A stretch of 64,000 nt of DNA. It comes from Medicago truncatula. Taxonomy: Eukaryota > Streptophyta > Magnoliopsida > Fabales > Fabaceae. The position numbers and the translations under genes are program-made. The stretch is from assembly GCF_003473485.1 (NCBI RefSeq), contig NC_053046.1, forward strand, positions 11,728,001-11,792,000, in the 5' to 3' direction. Of the stretch, positions 54,076-64,000 are shown one piece after another; positions within the stretch are counted from its first letter, which is position 1, and every line of letters begins with the position of its first letter. The notes beneath the pieces are model-generated. The model saw nothing but the letters and a program-made list of their open reading frames with translations, was not told the origin of the DNA and did no database searches.

Positions 54076-54483
54076 TTTGTTTTTTTTGACAAAAATAAAC
54101 GATATTCATTCATTCAAATTGATAAAGTACATCGATACAATACAAATTCAAATTCGCTAAAAACAAAAAGGATGAATATGTGAACAAACTCACAACAACC
54201 ATGTTAATAGCATAAAACGGCAAAGTACATATGCCTACAAATATGACTATATTCAAGTCTCCGGATCTGCAACGTTGACGACGCCAAAGTCATTGTCATT
54301 GATCGGATCTGCAGTTGCGCAAAGCTAATCTTTCAATCTGAATCAAATAAACATCGCACTAAGACGGGAAATCAAAAACACACCGCACAAAGACGGGAAA
54401 TCAAAACAAACAGAGTCGTTCAGAGACGACGAAATCACAAAAGCAAACTAAAGAAAAGAAAATATGTGAAATCACTTATTCAA
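54076..54483 (-). mobile_element. 5'-truncated LINE 3' end, 408 bp, 14 bp target duplication
   Basis: TATAGCTATGAGTT is present at 54062-54075 and 54484-54497. The insert begins with a T-run, i.e. the A-tail of a minus-strand copy, followed by GACAAAAATAAACGATATTC, a typical non-coding LINE tail in legumes. It contains a 29 bp unit in two copies ('CGCAC.AAGACGGGAAATCAA'). There is no coding sequence. Confidence 0.8.
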
Positions 54484-54668
54484 TATAGCTATGAGTTATT
54501 TATGATTGTTTACTATTGTCTGATGGATTATTCTCTGCCATCAGACCTATTAAGCACATAATTATATCCTTTCAGCTAGTTTTTTCCATGCAAAATTACT
54601 AAAGGGAAGGAAACATTCTTTCGATTCGCTCTAAGTCTAAGATGTTGATGGTAACTGGATTACTGAAC

Positions 54669-55149
54669 CTAGAGACATGGCAACAAGGCGGATCGGGGGC
54701 GGATTTAAGCATCCATGTCCCCGCACCCGCCCCCATCCTCAAACCATTTTTGAGGTAAAAATTGAACACCCAACCTCGCCCCCACCCGCGAAAACTCTAT
54801 TTTTTATAAAATATTTAAAAAATGTATATTTTTTCATAGTAACAAAAAACAATAACTATATTATTAATTAAAGATCTAATAAAAAAATTTCAAAAGAGCA
54901 AAATAATTAAAATAAATATGTTTCTAAAGAGTAATAATTTATTAAAATAGGTTGGTGTTTATAGAAATAAGATTATAAAATATAATAAAGTAAATTTCAA
55001 AAAGCGGGTGTGGAGCGGGTGTAAGCATCCCCCGCCCCCGTACTAAAAATCAAGATTTCCCCCACACTCAGTTAAATCGGCTTTTCCCCATTAAACTCGT
55101 GGGCGTGGGCGACCGAGTATGGCGGGGGCGGATTTTGTTGCCATGTCTA
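54669..55149. mobile_element. hAT-like MITE with GC-rich ends, about 480 bp
   Basis: AGACATGGCAACAAGGCGGA at the left pairs with TTTTGTTGCCATGTCT at the right; both arms continue with GGGGGCGGA and other GC-rich words. 'GGCAAC' ends of this sort are typical of hAT MITEs. I could not find a clean 8 bp target duplication. Confidence 0.65.
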
Positions 55150-55354
55150 AAATCCTAGTGAATTGGAACTCCTTGTGAATAGTTACTTCTCAAGGTTACT
55201 TTTGCAAAATGATGGCCAGCTTAACCTTGATCTTACAAGATCTTTTCCTCATCTTAATGTAGAACAATTATCTTATCGTCTCTAATCTATAATGAATAGA
55301 AATTAGAGAAAATACAATTACAATGAAAGTAAAAAAATTGATAGACAAGTATGT

Positions 55355-55985
55355 TGGTACTTGTTTTTGAATTTTTTTTTTCTTCTGACCCTATCAAGAA
55401 AAAAAATGATATGTCTACCCCTAGTTCAAAATTATTGATGCAATTTCCCTTGTTCTTCATTTTATTTGGCGAACATACACTATTTTTCACCTTTTTCTGA
55501 CTGCTCCCCAAATGAAATATGGCGAACATGCATTTGTTTTTTCAAGTTCTATATTTCAAATGGCGAACAAGCCATTTAGATTTTTTTTTTTTAGTTTTTT
55601 TTTTCCTTCATGTTTTATATTTAAAATGGCGAACAAAGCCATGATAGATCTTGAAGGAGGTGTGCTTTGACCAATGGGAGACTAGTGAGCATGTGCCTCT
55701 TTGAAAGTTAAACAGCCAGAAGAGGTGTGCTTCCAAAAATGTTCATCATCCTTGTTTCCTATTGGTACACAGATAAGTATGCTGAAATATAGAACTAAAC
55801 AGAGAATCTAAAGGGCTTGTTCGCCATTTGAAACATATAACTTGAAAAAAAACAAAAAAATGTATGTTCGTCAGATGAAATGAAGAAAAAGGGCAATTGT
55901 ATCAATAATTTTGAACTAGGGGCAGACATAACATTTTTTTTGGTGATAGGGTCAGAAGAAAAAAAAATTCCTTGTTTTTCTAGTA
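55355..55985. mobile_element. Long foldback element with GGCGAACA words
   Basis: A left arm (55355-55590, TTCTTCTGACCCTATCAAGA onward, with CCCCTAGTTCAAAATTATTG) is repeated inverted in the right arm (55790-55985). The arms are about 190-200 bp and the loop about 200 bp. ATGGCGAACAAGCC words occur three or four times. The transcript would form a long double-stranded stem, a possible small-RNA source. Ends and target duplication were not fixed. Confidence 0.7.
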
Positions 55986-56049
55986 AGGTATATATGAGTT
56001 GATCGGGTTTTGTCTTGAGACAAGAATAATTTGTTTTTGTAAACATAAA

Positions 56050-56465
56050 TAAAGTGTGTATTTAATTTGTTTTATTTTAAGGGAAGACACACTTTTTTCT
56101 AGCGTGTTATATGCATGATTTTTTCACTATCATTTAACAGACTAATCTTCATTAGAAACATCTGGACACACAAAATAGGTTATCCATTCCCAAGTGAATT
56201 TTTTCAATAGTCCAGAGATCGAACACTTACCATTTAATTAAGGAGTCCAATCCATTCTTACTTGGTTATTGGTTAATAGACACGTTTAATCTACCACAGA
56301 CAAAAAACAAGAAACGAGCATATTGTCATTTGAAAAAGAAGATGAAAGAAACGAAAAAGATTGCTACACTTGTGAAGATTTTATCGTGTTGAGAAAATTA
56401 TGACACAAAACAATATAAATATAAAATTCAAAGACTAATTCTTTACGAAATAGAATCTTGTCTCC
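56050..56465. other. Intergenic DNA, nothing supported
   Basis: AT-rich, no gene or paired repeats. Confidence 0.5.
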
Positions 56466-56597
56466 GTGAACATAGCTCAGTTGGGCAGGGACATGCATTT
56501 GTTATATGTAGGTGCCGAAGTTCGAACTCCGGACACTCAACTTATTCACCTTAAAAAAGGTGAATTCTAGCGACTAGACTATCTGACAAAAAAAATC
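56466..56597 (+). mobile_element. SINE (family 1) with long 3' part
   Basis: A-box CATAGCTCAGTTGGGCAGGG, B-box AGTTCGAACTCC, then the hairpin-forming tail TTCACCTT...AAGGTGAATT and CTAGCGACTAGACTATCTGA and an A-run. This is the most complete copy of the family here. Confidence 0.8.
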
Positions 56598-56621
56598 CAA
56601 ATAATAGTTCTTTGATGATCT

Positions 56622-56714
56622 AAACAGATAAGATAATGATGGACATCCGGTTTATATAGATATTTGACTACCGAAAAGAAAATAATATAAACAGATAAGA
56701 TAATGATGGACATC
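56622..56714. repeat. Perfect 26 bp direct repeat
   Basis: AAACAGATAAGATAATGATG plus GACATC occurs at 56622-56647 and 56689-56714. It abuts the SINE on one side and the Mutator-type MITE on the other. Confidence 0.9.
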
Positions 56715-56739
56715 ATAAAAAAAATCATTCAAATATAAA

Positions 56740-57230
56740 GAGAAATTCTTGTGTAGAAACGCACTTAACACTTGTCATTTACAAACAACGAATAAAAGTG
56801 TGACACGTAATTAAATCAAGCACATCATTAAAAATTGAAAAAGAAATTGTTTAGCAAAAAAATGAAAAACTGTTCCTTCTCTCTCCCATCATCTATTTTT
56901 TCTGGCATATATGGTTCCCCAACAATACTGCTATTTAAGGAACAATGGTGAAAGAAATGTATTTTTGGGTTGGATTTAAGGATAGTCTTGATAGGAAGAA
57001 GATGAAGATTTTTTCTTCTTCTAAATAGTAGTCTGTTCATTGATAACATCAATGATCTTAGCCAAAAACAATGGTTGAAGATAGAGAAAAAGCGGTGGAA
57101 GAAAGAGAAAAGAGGACTCTAATTTTTAGTAAATTTATTTTACTTTTTTTTAAAGTTAATTATGTGTTACACTCTTATTCGTTGTTTGTAAATGACAAGT
57201 GTTAGATACGTTTCTACACAAGAATTTCTC
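56740..57230. mobile_element. Mutator-type MITE with 9 bp target duplication, 491 bp
   Basis: AAATATAAA flanks both ends (56731-56739, 57231-57239). The inverted arms are about 75 bp and start GAGAAATTCTTGTGTAGAAA at both ends with few mismatches, including ACTTGTCATTTACAAACAAC. The core shows no transposase. Confidence 0.9.
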
Positions 57231-57488
57231 AAATATAAAAACAACATGCAATAATTTGAACTTTTAAATTACGACTATGTCTGTCCAATTTTGTGTTCAC
57301 ATTGGTGATCTTTTTCTTTACGAGAATCGTGATGTTATTTTTAACAAGGTTCACATTAGTGATGTTATATTAATAATTATTATTCTATTTTTTAAGAAAT
57401 GATTATTATTGTTCTAGTGTACTTTCTAATTAATATGATATGTATCACGCTCAATTTTTTTTAAGGAAAGATGCTTATAACATTTTAT
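57231..57488. other. Spacer
   Basis: AT-rich; nothing recognised. Confidence 0.5.
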
Positions 57489-57900
57489 TTATAATAAGAA
57501 TGCAATACAGTTGGATACATCCAAATAAATGTTGGGCCTAGCTGATAAAGTGGTTTCGCTTGCAAGAACATAATCGACCACGTTTGCTTGTCTCCGATTA
57601 AACTCCACACTAGAGTTTGTTAAATGAGAAGAATATAGACCCCCGCATGATGCACTAATATGACCAAATTTTGTAACATCGGTCCGATTTGAATTGAAAG
57701 CATCAACCGCCGTCTTTGAATCAACCACAAAGTCAACGTTGTTAAAACACATATCAAACAACCATTGGATTGCATGGAACTAACCAAGGGCCTCACTAAC
57801 GTCAGCTGAACTCATAGGCGAGATACTCATAGTTTTTGCAAGTACATAAGCCCCATCATCATCCTGCAGACAAATTTCTATAGCCGTGTGATTCTAAATG
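57489..57900 (-). pseudogene. Orphan RNase H-like (RVT_3) fragment
   Basis: Minus strand: LQDDDGAYVLAKTMSISPMS, then after a stop MCFNNVDFVVDSKTAVDAFN and EFNRRQANVVDYVLASETTL. This is the RVT_3 pattern (acidic core residue in VDSKTAVDA and the final RRQAN-VDH/A element). The stop and the missing N-terminal part make it a fragment, like the one at 17690-18380. Confidence 0.75.
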
Positions 57901-58189
57901 GACGAAAAAGAAGCACTAATATTACATTTAAAACGTACTGGTTGCGGTTTTTGCGACCTATTCATGTCTCGTTTCCAATTTTAACATGGTTGCGGTTTTT
58001 TCTTCAACAAATACTTCCTATTTGTGGAATCTTTAATAATGCACATGTTAGCATAACCCTTATATCTATAATAATAACATACTAAACAATAGTCGATTAA
58101 ATTAATTTTATAAAATTGTCATTAAAAGACCTTAGTAATCCGGAGTCTGAAAGAAAGACAACTAAAATCTAGTCAATAATTGCTTCATT
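57901..58189. other. Intergenic DNA
   Basis: No gene recognised; contains two copies of the word GGTTGCGGTTTTT (57939, 57989). Confidence 0.5.
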
Positions 58190-58262
58190 CAAACCCGGGT
58201 TCGACTGAACAATTCATCCTTGATATTACTCATTAACCACCCGAATTTCATTACTTCATTAA
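58190..58262 (-). mobile_element. SINE family 2 remnant
   Basis: On the minus strand CGGGTGGTTAATGAG (A-box region) and CGAACCCGGGTTTGAATG (B-box region) match the copy at 63778. Confidence 0.55.
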
Positions 58263-59370
58263 TTCTATTTTTCTTTTCTTTCTGTTTCTCATATTATTAA
58301 TTGAATATTCAAAGCATGAAATATTAATTGAATATTCAAAGCATGAAATATACTTAATGTGATCGTCCTCATTAATGTTACATATAATATATACACGTAA
58401 AAAGCATGGTAACATGCATTAGTTGACTAATACTGAATTGTTTATAATTAATTAATGAGTACTAATAAATCTCTGAAGTTTTAATGTGACATGATCATTT
58501 CATTAATTATATGAGAGAGATGCTGCAGTGACAGTTGTTGGCAACCTCCTAACAGTGTGGTTGGATCAAATTGAATGGGAATGGTGCAGTGACAGAGTAT
58601 GGTAGAATAGCTACTAGTGGGGATAATAATGGGATCCAATTTAATTGGAATTTAATCTCATATATACGCAGACTTTTTGAATATTCAAAGACTATTTTGT
58701 ATTTAATTCTGAGTATCGTTGTGACAATGAGGTGTAGAGATAGAAACTAAAGTGGCCATTTACTCTTGAAGTAAATTACACTATTAGCTTAAGAGAAGCT
58801 TGAATTACGACCCACTTTTATCTTATGCTAAAATATACAATCTTATTTCTTGAGAATTGAATTGGGAAGTTTTAATTGCATAATTTATTTGTTCACCTCC
58901 TATTTTTCAGCCACACCTCCTTGAATTGTGGCAAACAGTGCATTATGATTACCTGCTTTTTATTCTTGAAGAATTCTTGATGTTATTTTTCTAAAGATAT
59001 AACATTGCTTTTTTTTTTTTTTTTTTTTGTTCAAGATATAGCATTGCTCTTAAAAACATATAGAATATAACTACTTCACAAAGTCATGTGGGCATATTTT
59101 TTTAATCGTTCATACTTTCATGTCAATAACCATGAACATATGAACATTTATTATTCCCCTAAAAAAAACTATGAATCTCTATAAATGTCCATTATTTTGA
59201 CAGGGCTCTGATGTGCACGCGTTTCTCAAGTTTCGTTTGCGCATAGTTGTAGCAACTACAACTATTTTTTTGAGAGGAGTTGTAGCAACTTGTAAAGTAC
59301 CTTTTCTCTAAAGTCTTTTTTATTTTTCCAATTTCATGTCATTCATAAAGTTTTAAGTTGATCCTAATTA
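58263..59370. other. Intergenic DNA upstream of the Gag-ankyrin gene
   Basis: Contains a perfect tandem pair of a 27 bp unit (58296-58322, 58323-58349, with GAATATTCAAAGCATGAAAT) and a T-run at 59010-59029. No gene is supported. Confidence 0.5.
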
Positions 59371-59449
59371 CCACTTCCGTCCCTTTTATAAGACTATTTT
59401 CTGATTTTTTTTTTTTTTTAAACTATTCTTATAAAAAGGGACGGAGGGA
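59371..59449. mobile_element. 79 bp Stowaway-like MITE
   Basis: CCACTTCCGTCCCTTTTATA at the left and TATAAAAAGGGACGGAGGGA at the right are inverted ends with TA on both sides. The nearby words AGTTTTAAGTTGATC occur on each side of it (59349 and 59452), a longer direct repeat that the 2 bp duplication does not explain. Confidence 0.75.
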
Positions 59450-59525
59450 GTAGTTTTAAGTTGATCTAACATATCGTCTAATTAATTATAGGTGCGCGCA
59501 ATACAAATCGTGAAGGAGTAGATTA

Positions 59526-61995
59526 ATGGAAGGAACAAGCAGCAATATTTCAGGGAATGCAATAGTTTTTGAACCACTGACGAAAGACAACTATGATTAC
59601 TGGAGCTGTCTGGTGAGAAATTATCTATTAGGGCAAGATCTGTGGGGGTTTGTGACTTCTATTTCTGAGAGCACTGGTCCACGATCTAGACGAGAAACTG
59701 AGGTCTGGAACAGGAGGAATGGGAAAGCTTTGCATATCATTCAACTAGCATGTGGACCAGAGAATATTAATCTTATTAAGGATCTTCAATCCGCTAGAGA
59801 AGCTTGGAATGAATTGAGTACACATTATAGCTCAGATTTATCAGCTGATCCAGATATTGAGCAAGGTATATGTCAATTTAACGTACAAATTTGTATAGTT
59901 ATTATTTTTCTAATTCTTCTATGTTCATATCAATAAAAAAGATGATAGTATACCAACGCAGTGCCATGCAAGAGGTTAGACTCTTACAACGTGAGGAACT
60001 GGCCGACTGTTTAAATTCTATTATCTACCTTTTGTTTCCCGATATAGAGGAACCTATAGAAAACAAAAAGAAAGATGAGAATATCAAAATTTAAATAAGA
60101 TGACAAGATCCTTAGACAATCTTAGGGGGCGTTTGTTTTGGGGAAACACAAATTACTCTCAGAAATAACATACTCGGGAATGAAAATATGAAAATTTGAT
60201 TCCTGTGTATTTGTTAAAAAAAGTGTTTGGCAAATAACTTGACATTCCTTGGAAAATAGGAAGTTACATTTTTTTTTAGTTTAAATATGTATTTCATCCT
60301 TGCAATTAGGGGTCGTTTAAAAATTGATCCATATATTCGCTAATCCTTGCAAACTAGCCTTGCATTCTTTAATCATTTAAAATTTTGTCCTTTGACCCAG
60401 TTAATGACTGTCACGTCATTAATTTGATGACGTGGCTCTGGTAATTGGTCAACCCACACGTGAAATGACAGTTTTACCCCCGATTTTCATTTTTTTTTGA
60501 GGGACCTATCTTCATCTTCTTCTCACCCGTATTCTTTCCTTTCTTCTTCTTCTTCTTCTCCAAACACATAAATCACAAATCACCCTCTTCTTCTTCTCCT
60601 AACTTTCCCATACATACCCACCAATTCATTCACGACATGAAGATGATTCTTAAAACCCATCTCCGAAACATGACAATGAACAATTTTACAATGACCAACA
60701 CTTCCAATTTTCGAACAAGACTTAATTATCAAAGGTAATGTAAACCCATCAGGTAAATGATAAAGATTAACAACATAATTATAGTACCCATGTGATACAT
60801 TGGCTCTAATGATAGGATTCCATACAAGATTTGAAAGGGATTCAAATGGCCTTCTCTAGCTTCCATCAGACACATGTAAACTTTGTTTTCCGATTTCAAT
60901 TGTTAGAGCCAGTTTTCATGTTCATATATCTTCGTTACTGTGTTTAAAGTTCATGCCTTCATTGATTAGAGGTGCCACTTTATTCATCTTCAATTTAACA
61001 AGTTGGCTCTACATTACTCAAATGTTTGAGGTATTAGTAGCTTGCACGGTTAGTTTTATAGGAAACTGTATTTGATATTAAATTTGATTGGTGCTAGGAA
61101 GAAACTTATTCAAGAGGCATTTATTGGTGGCCCAACAATTACCAGCAAAACCTTGAATTCAAACCTCTATTCCGGTGTTTGTTTTATGTAAATGATATTG
61201 GGTATGTTTGAAAATATTGGATATTATTCACGAAGGAGAAATAAGATGAGGATATAGAACAACAGTGTTGGATCTGCAGAAAAGAAATGAAGAAAAAAGA
61301 AGAGGGTTGAATGGTTTAAGCGGTGGAAAATTGAAGAAAAGAAGAAGGATGATGAGGGTATTTTTGTCCATTCCAATGCCATTTTGCTAATTTGATGACC
61401 TGACAGTGATTAACTGGGTCAAAGGACGAAATTTTAAATGATTAAAGAATGCAAGGCTAGTTTGCAAAGATTAGCGAATACAGAGACCGATTTTTAAATG
61501 ACCCCTAATTACAAGGATGAAATACATATTTAAGCTTTTTTTTTTTTTTTTTTTTAATTTATGCATAACATCATGACAATGCACATTCCAACCTCTTTTC
61601 TTGGGAATAAATTCATTTGAATAAGGGAAGTTATGAAAGTTACTTCATTCCCATGAATCTTTTATACCCAGGAATATTTTTTCTCAACCTCATAACAAAC
61701 ATGGGTATAATCATTCCCTAGCCATGCATGTATTCCTGGAAATGTCATTCTTAGTCTGGAAACAATCACCCATTGTTATTAAAAAAGAAAACTAGTAGAG
61801 AAATTCAATCTCGTGTCTCAACATATTAAATGTTTCTGCAATCTTTTATTATTTAAGTTGCACTTTTTTTTGTCAAGTAGCCTAATAATTAAAAATTCAC
61901 ATTTTTTAAACTGAATAGTGGGATATCCAAATTTCGAACCTCAACCCAACATATATTATGCATAATCCTTAAAACATCTAAATTATACCTATAGG

Positions 61996-62044
<49 letters not shown>

Positions 62045-63107
62045 TTTTATTTTTTTTGAAAGAACCTATATGACAAAAATTTATGTTGATTAATATGTAA
62101 ATGTGTCGTGTATAATTATAAGTTCAAAACATAAGTTGATTTTATTCGTTGTATTATAACTTTTATCTAGATCGACGGATCCCTATATAAAATATAAACA
62201 CGTATTTGTCATATATTGCATTATTTAGGTACAATATTTTATTTCAAGGAAGAGATATTTTGATAATTGAACGACTATTATATCTATCTATAATCATTTG
62301 ACCATTTCAATTAACTTTTGATCAAATCTAAAATAATTTGATATGTTATTTAGGTGTCTAAATTAAAGATTAACTTCAAATAATAAAAATTCTTAAGAGA
62401 TTCTTCAAAAAAAAACAAAAAATTCTTTAGACACTAATCTTCAAAGCACATCAATAACAAATCAAATGGTTTAAAATTTATTTAAATGTTTATAGAGATG
62501 ATCTAGAAATAAATTTTCAATCTGCCAATCAGTTTATATATGTTCTTAGCTTAATGTATACATTAATTTGCAGGTGTGGTGGACGATAGTCTCCTTAAAA
62601 ATAAATCGCTACACATGTTTATTGAGAGTGGCGCGTGGAAAGATGCAAAATTATTTATGACTGATAGTAATAATGATATGGCAATATTTTCGACGTCCTC
62701 CATGGGGAGGACCGTTCTACATGTCGCAGTGATTGCTGGGAGGGAGGGCATTGTAAAGAAGTTGGTGAAGAGAGGGAAATACGAGTTAATGAAAATGAAA
62801 GACAATCGTGGATACACAGCCCTTGCTCTTGCTGCTGAGCTTACTGGAAACACCAATATAGCAAAGTGTATGGTAGAAAAGAAGCGAGGGAAATCATCAC
62901 TACATGGATCAGAGCCTGTTATCGACCATGACTTGTTATTTCTGAAGACCAATGATGATGAAATCCCTCTTCTTCTTGCTGCTGCTAAGGGACACAAAGA
63001 ATTGACAAGCTATCTATACGATAGTACTAAATTGGATGACAAGAATGACAAAAGTTTCGACAATCGTGTTTTGCTTCTTACACGATGTATCACTGCAGAA
63101 ATATTTG
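59526..63107 (+). CDS. Ankyrin-repeat protein with Gag-like N-terminal exon, 5' part (continues beyond window)
   Basis: Exons 59526-59865 and 62574-63107 join across GT-AG (CAA G then GT GTG) in frame; a donor GTAAGTG after 63107 shows that more exons follow, probably past position 64000. Exon 1 (113 codons) resembles the DUF4219/UBN2 Gag domain of Copia elements: FEPLTKDNYDYWSCLVRNYL, LGQDLWGFV, then AREAWNELSTHYSSD. Exon 2 begins the ankyrin part: SLHMFIESGAWKDAKLFMTD, GRTVLHVAVIAGREGIVKKL and GYTALALAAELTGNTNIAKC. Relatives usually continue with more ankyrin repeats and a C-terminal PGG membrane domain (ACD6/ITN1 type) linked to stress and defence. Intron 1 (2708 bp) is filled with nested elements and intron 2 starts with a Copia fragment. 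Expression cannot be judged here. Confidence 0.82.
60278..61536. mobile_element. Mutator-type element carrying a PPR fragment (candidate Pack-MULE), 1259 bp
   Basis: Inverted arms of about 160 bp begin AGTTTAAATATGTATTTCAT (left) and AGCTTAAATATGTATTTCAT (right, reversed) and include GCAAACTAGCCTTGCATTCT in both. The long arms fit Mutator elements; the insertion lies in T-runs so its target duplication is unclear. The 900 bp inside has no transposase but does have a host PPR segment on the minus strand. Confidence 0.75.
60601..60873 (-). pseudogene. PPR gene fragment captured by the Mutator-type element
   Basis: Minus strand, about 85 codons with no stop: SNLVWNPIIRANVSHGYYNY, PDGFTLPLIIKSCSKIG, then KIVHCHVSEMGFKNHLHVVN and ELVGMYGK. 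This is one P/L/S-type PPR stretch. It differs clearly from the PPR gene at 15553, so the donor was another locus. A stop codon lies just before it and the match ends abruptly at 60601, as expected for a captured exon piece. Confidence 0.8.
61868..61990 (-). mobile_element. Degenerate SINE (family 1), minus strand
   Basis: On the minus strand TTATGCATAATATATGTTGG, GAGGTTCGAAATTTGG (B-box) and GGCTACTTGACAAAAAAAA (tail) follow in the order of the copy at 56466. Confidence 0.6.
61999..62042. repeat. (AT)n microsatellite
   Basis: About 22 AT units, within intron 1 of the Gag-ankyrin gene. Confidence 0.97.
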
Positions 63108-63359
63108 GTAAGTGATGAAAACTTTTGATTAAATTATATATGTTTTATGTTCTCAAATTTATGTTAAAGTTTGTTTCTGTCTAAGATTTTCTATCTATAA
63201 TTCTTGTTATGAACTCTTTCTAACAAAGTAATATGCACTGGAAAAAAAATTCTCTTAAAATAGGCTTATAATCTCCAAAACAAAGCTTCATACAATTAGT
63301 ACAACAAAGATGCCTTAAAATCTATTTTACAACATTCAAATGCTTTGCATCTGAATTTG

Positions 63360-63710
63360 ACAAAAATCTACTTAGTTACAAACATTAGGTGTTGTTTATG
63401 GTCTTGGACGCACCATTACATACATCAAACTACCCACAACAAACGCATCAAGAACCTGTTCCATATCAATTTTTCATATTCACTTGAAATACCAGTTGTG
63501 ACTTGCCCAATTTCTTCTTTAACCTGTTAATATTGAAAATATTTTTCCCGACAATAAGTATGTCTTCAACATATAACACCTGGACAGTGCACTCGTCATT
63601 ATAACCGATGAAGATACGTTGTTTTGCCTTTGCATCCAAGTTGGATCTTTCATCCTTTGGAACATTAACAAAAAGTCTTACAAAAAAGACTCTCAAATGA
63701 TACATGACAT
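63360..63710 (-). pseudogene. Internally deleted Ty1/Copia pol fragment
   Basis: On the minus strand FVNVPKDERSNLDAKAKQRI and FIGY, the end of the integrase region, run almost directly into VLYVEDILIVGKNIFNINRL (altered YVDD box, here YVED) and, after a gap, AFVVGSLMYVMV of the late RT. The parts between these landmarks are missing. It sits in the intron after Gag-ankyrin exon 2, in antisense orientation. Confidence 0.8.
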
Positions 63711-63777
63711 TTTTGCTAAACCAATCTTTTTCTGGAATCTAACCATTCAAAGTAACATGAGATTAGTATAGGTTGAC

Positions 63778-63872
63778 AATTAATTGTTCCACTCAAGAAT
63801 CAAACTCGGGTTCTCACGAACGATTTGTCCTTTGGTGGAACTCATTAACCACTTGAGTCAAATTACATGATT
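63778..63872 (-). mobile_element. tRNA-derived SINE (family 2)
   Basis: Minus strand: GACTCAAGTGGTTAATGAG (A-box-like) and CCGAGTTTGATTCTTGAG (B-box-like), spaced as in Pol III genes. Best of three copies of this second SINE type. Confidence 0.6.
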
Positions 63873-64000
63873 AATTTTTATTTTTTTTTCGTTTCTTAAC
63901 AAGTGTTCTCAGAGAAGCTCCAGTGATTATTCTTCGACACAAGTACATCAACATGTAATTTTAATAGGAGAGTATTTTCCAAAATTTCCACACGAGTATC
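63873..64000. other. Window end
   Basis: Intron or intergenic DNA; nothing recognised. The ankyrin gene should continue to the right. Confidence 0.4.

Larger units (their letters stand above)
60125..61772. mobile_element. Outer inverted-repeat element in intron 1 of the Gag-ankyrin gene
   Basis: The left end GGGGGCGTTTGTTTTGGGGA and the reversed right end TGGGTGATTGTTTCCAGACT are loosely inverted and both are followed by 'GGGAATGA' type words. It is split by the inner element at 60278-61536; without it about 390 bp remain. A hAT or Harbinger MITE is possible; the ends are diverged. Confidence 0.5.

Overview
The window is nuclear DNA of a flowering plant, most probably a legume close to Medicago. 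It is AT-rich, its genes are split by short GT-AG introns, and the space between them is filled with small inverted-repeat DNA transposons, tRNA-derived SINEs and LINE, Copia and Mutator remnants of kinds I associate with legumes. Nothing is bacterial or organellar. The species is inference; the gene families and exon joins come from the sequence.

Left half (1-38000), gene island. In order: XLG3-like extra-large G protein (minus, 2908-7416, 8 coding exons, 839 aa); a single-exon DYW-class PPR protein (plus, 15553-17370); ESCRT-II subunit VPS25 (plus, 19115-22741, 6 exons, 179 aa); the cytosolic iron-sulphur targeting protein AE7/MIP18 (minus, 24401-27015, 5 exons, 159 aa) with a U12-type intron; a plastid-type DUF760 protein (plus, 28552-31887, 410 aa); and the transcription elongation factor IWS1 (plus, 33598-37881, 11 exons, 496 aa). 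All reconstructed models keep frame across every junction. From memory, the Arabidopsis homologues of four of them (PPR, XLG3, IWS1, DUF760) lie in the At1g319xx-At1g321xx interval, so this looks like conserved microsynteny. One Tourist-like MITE family sits in introns of XLG3, VPS25, AE7 and IWS1.

Middle (38000-49000), repeat-rich. A 1400 bp Mutator-like element with a perfect 9 bp target duplication; a SINE; a 377 bp Mutator-type MITE with a 9 bp duplication; a LINE (41640-45337) with a 13 bp target duplication that has lost nearly all of ORF2 and is split by a 1411 bp solo-LTR-like insertion with a 5 bp duplication and seven copies of a palindrome; a G-run-rich inverted-repeat element; and RT remnants.

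Right part (49000-64000). A single-exon CC-NB-LRR resistance-type gene (49425-53162) whose ATP-binding subdomain is tandemly duplicated in frame (444 bp unit), giving two P-loops but one ARC/GLPL part. After more inverted-repeat elements comes the 5' part of a gene joining a retrotransposon-Gag-like exon to ankyrin repeats (59526-63107, continuing past the window). Its 2.7 kb intron holds a Mutator-type element carrying a PPR gene fragment (candidate Pack-MULE), nested in another element.

The housekeeping genes are not an operon-like system; each acts in its own pathway. The most unusual observations are the double-P-loop NLR, the AT-AA-type U12 intron of AE7, the Gag-ankyrin fusion with its Pack-MULE, the DYW protein lacking the catalytic glutamate, and the palindrome array in the solo LTR.
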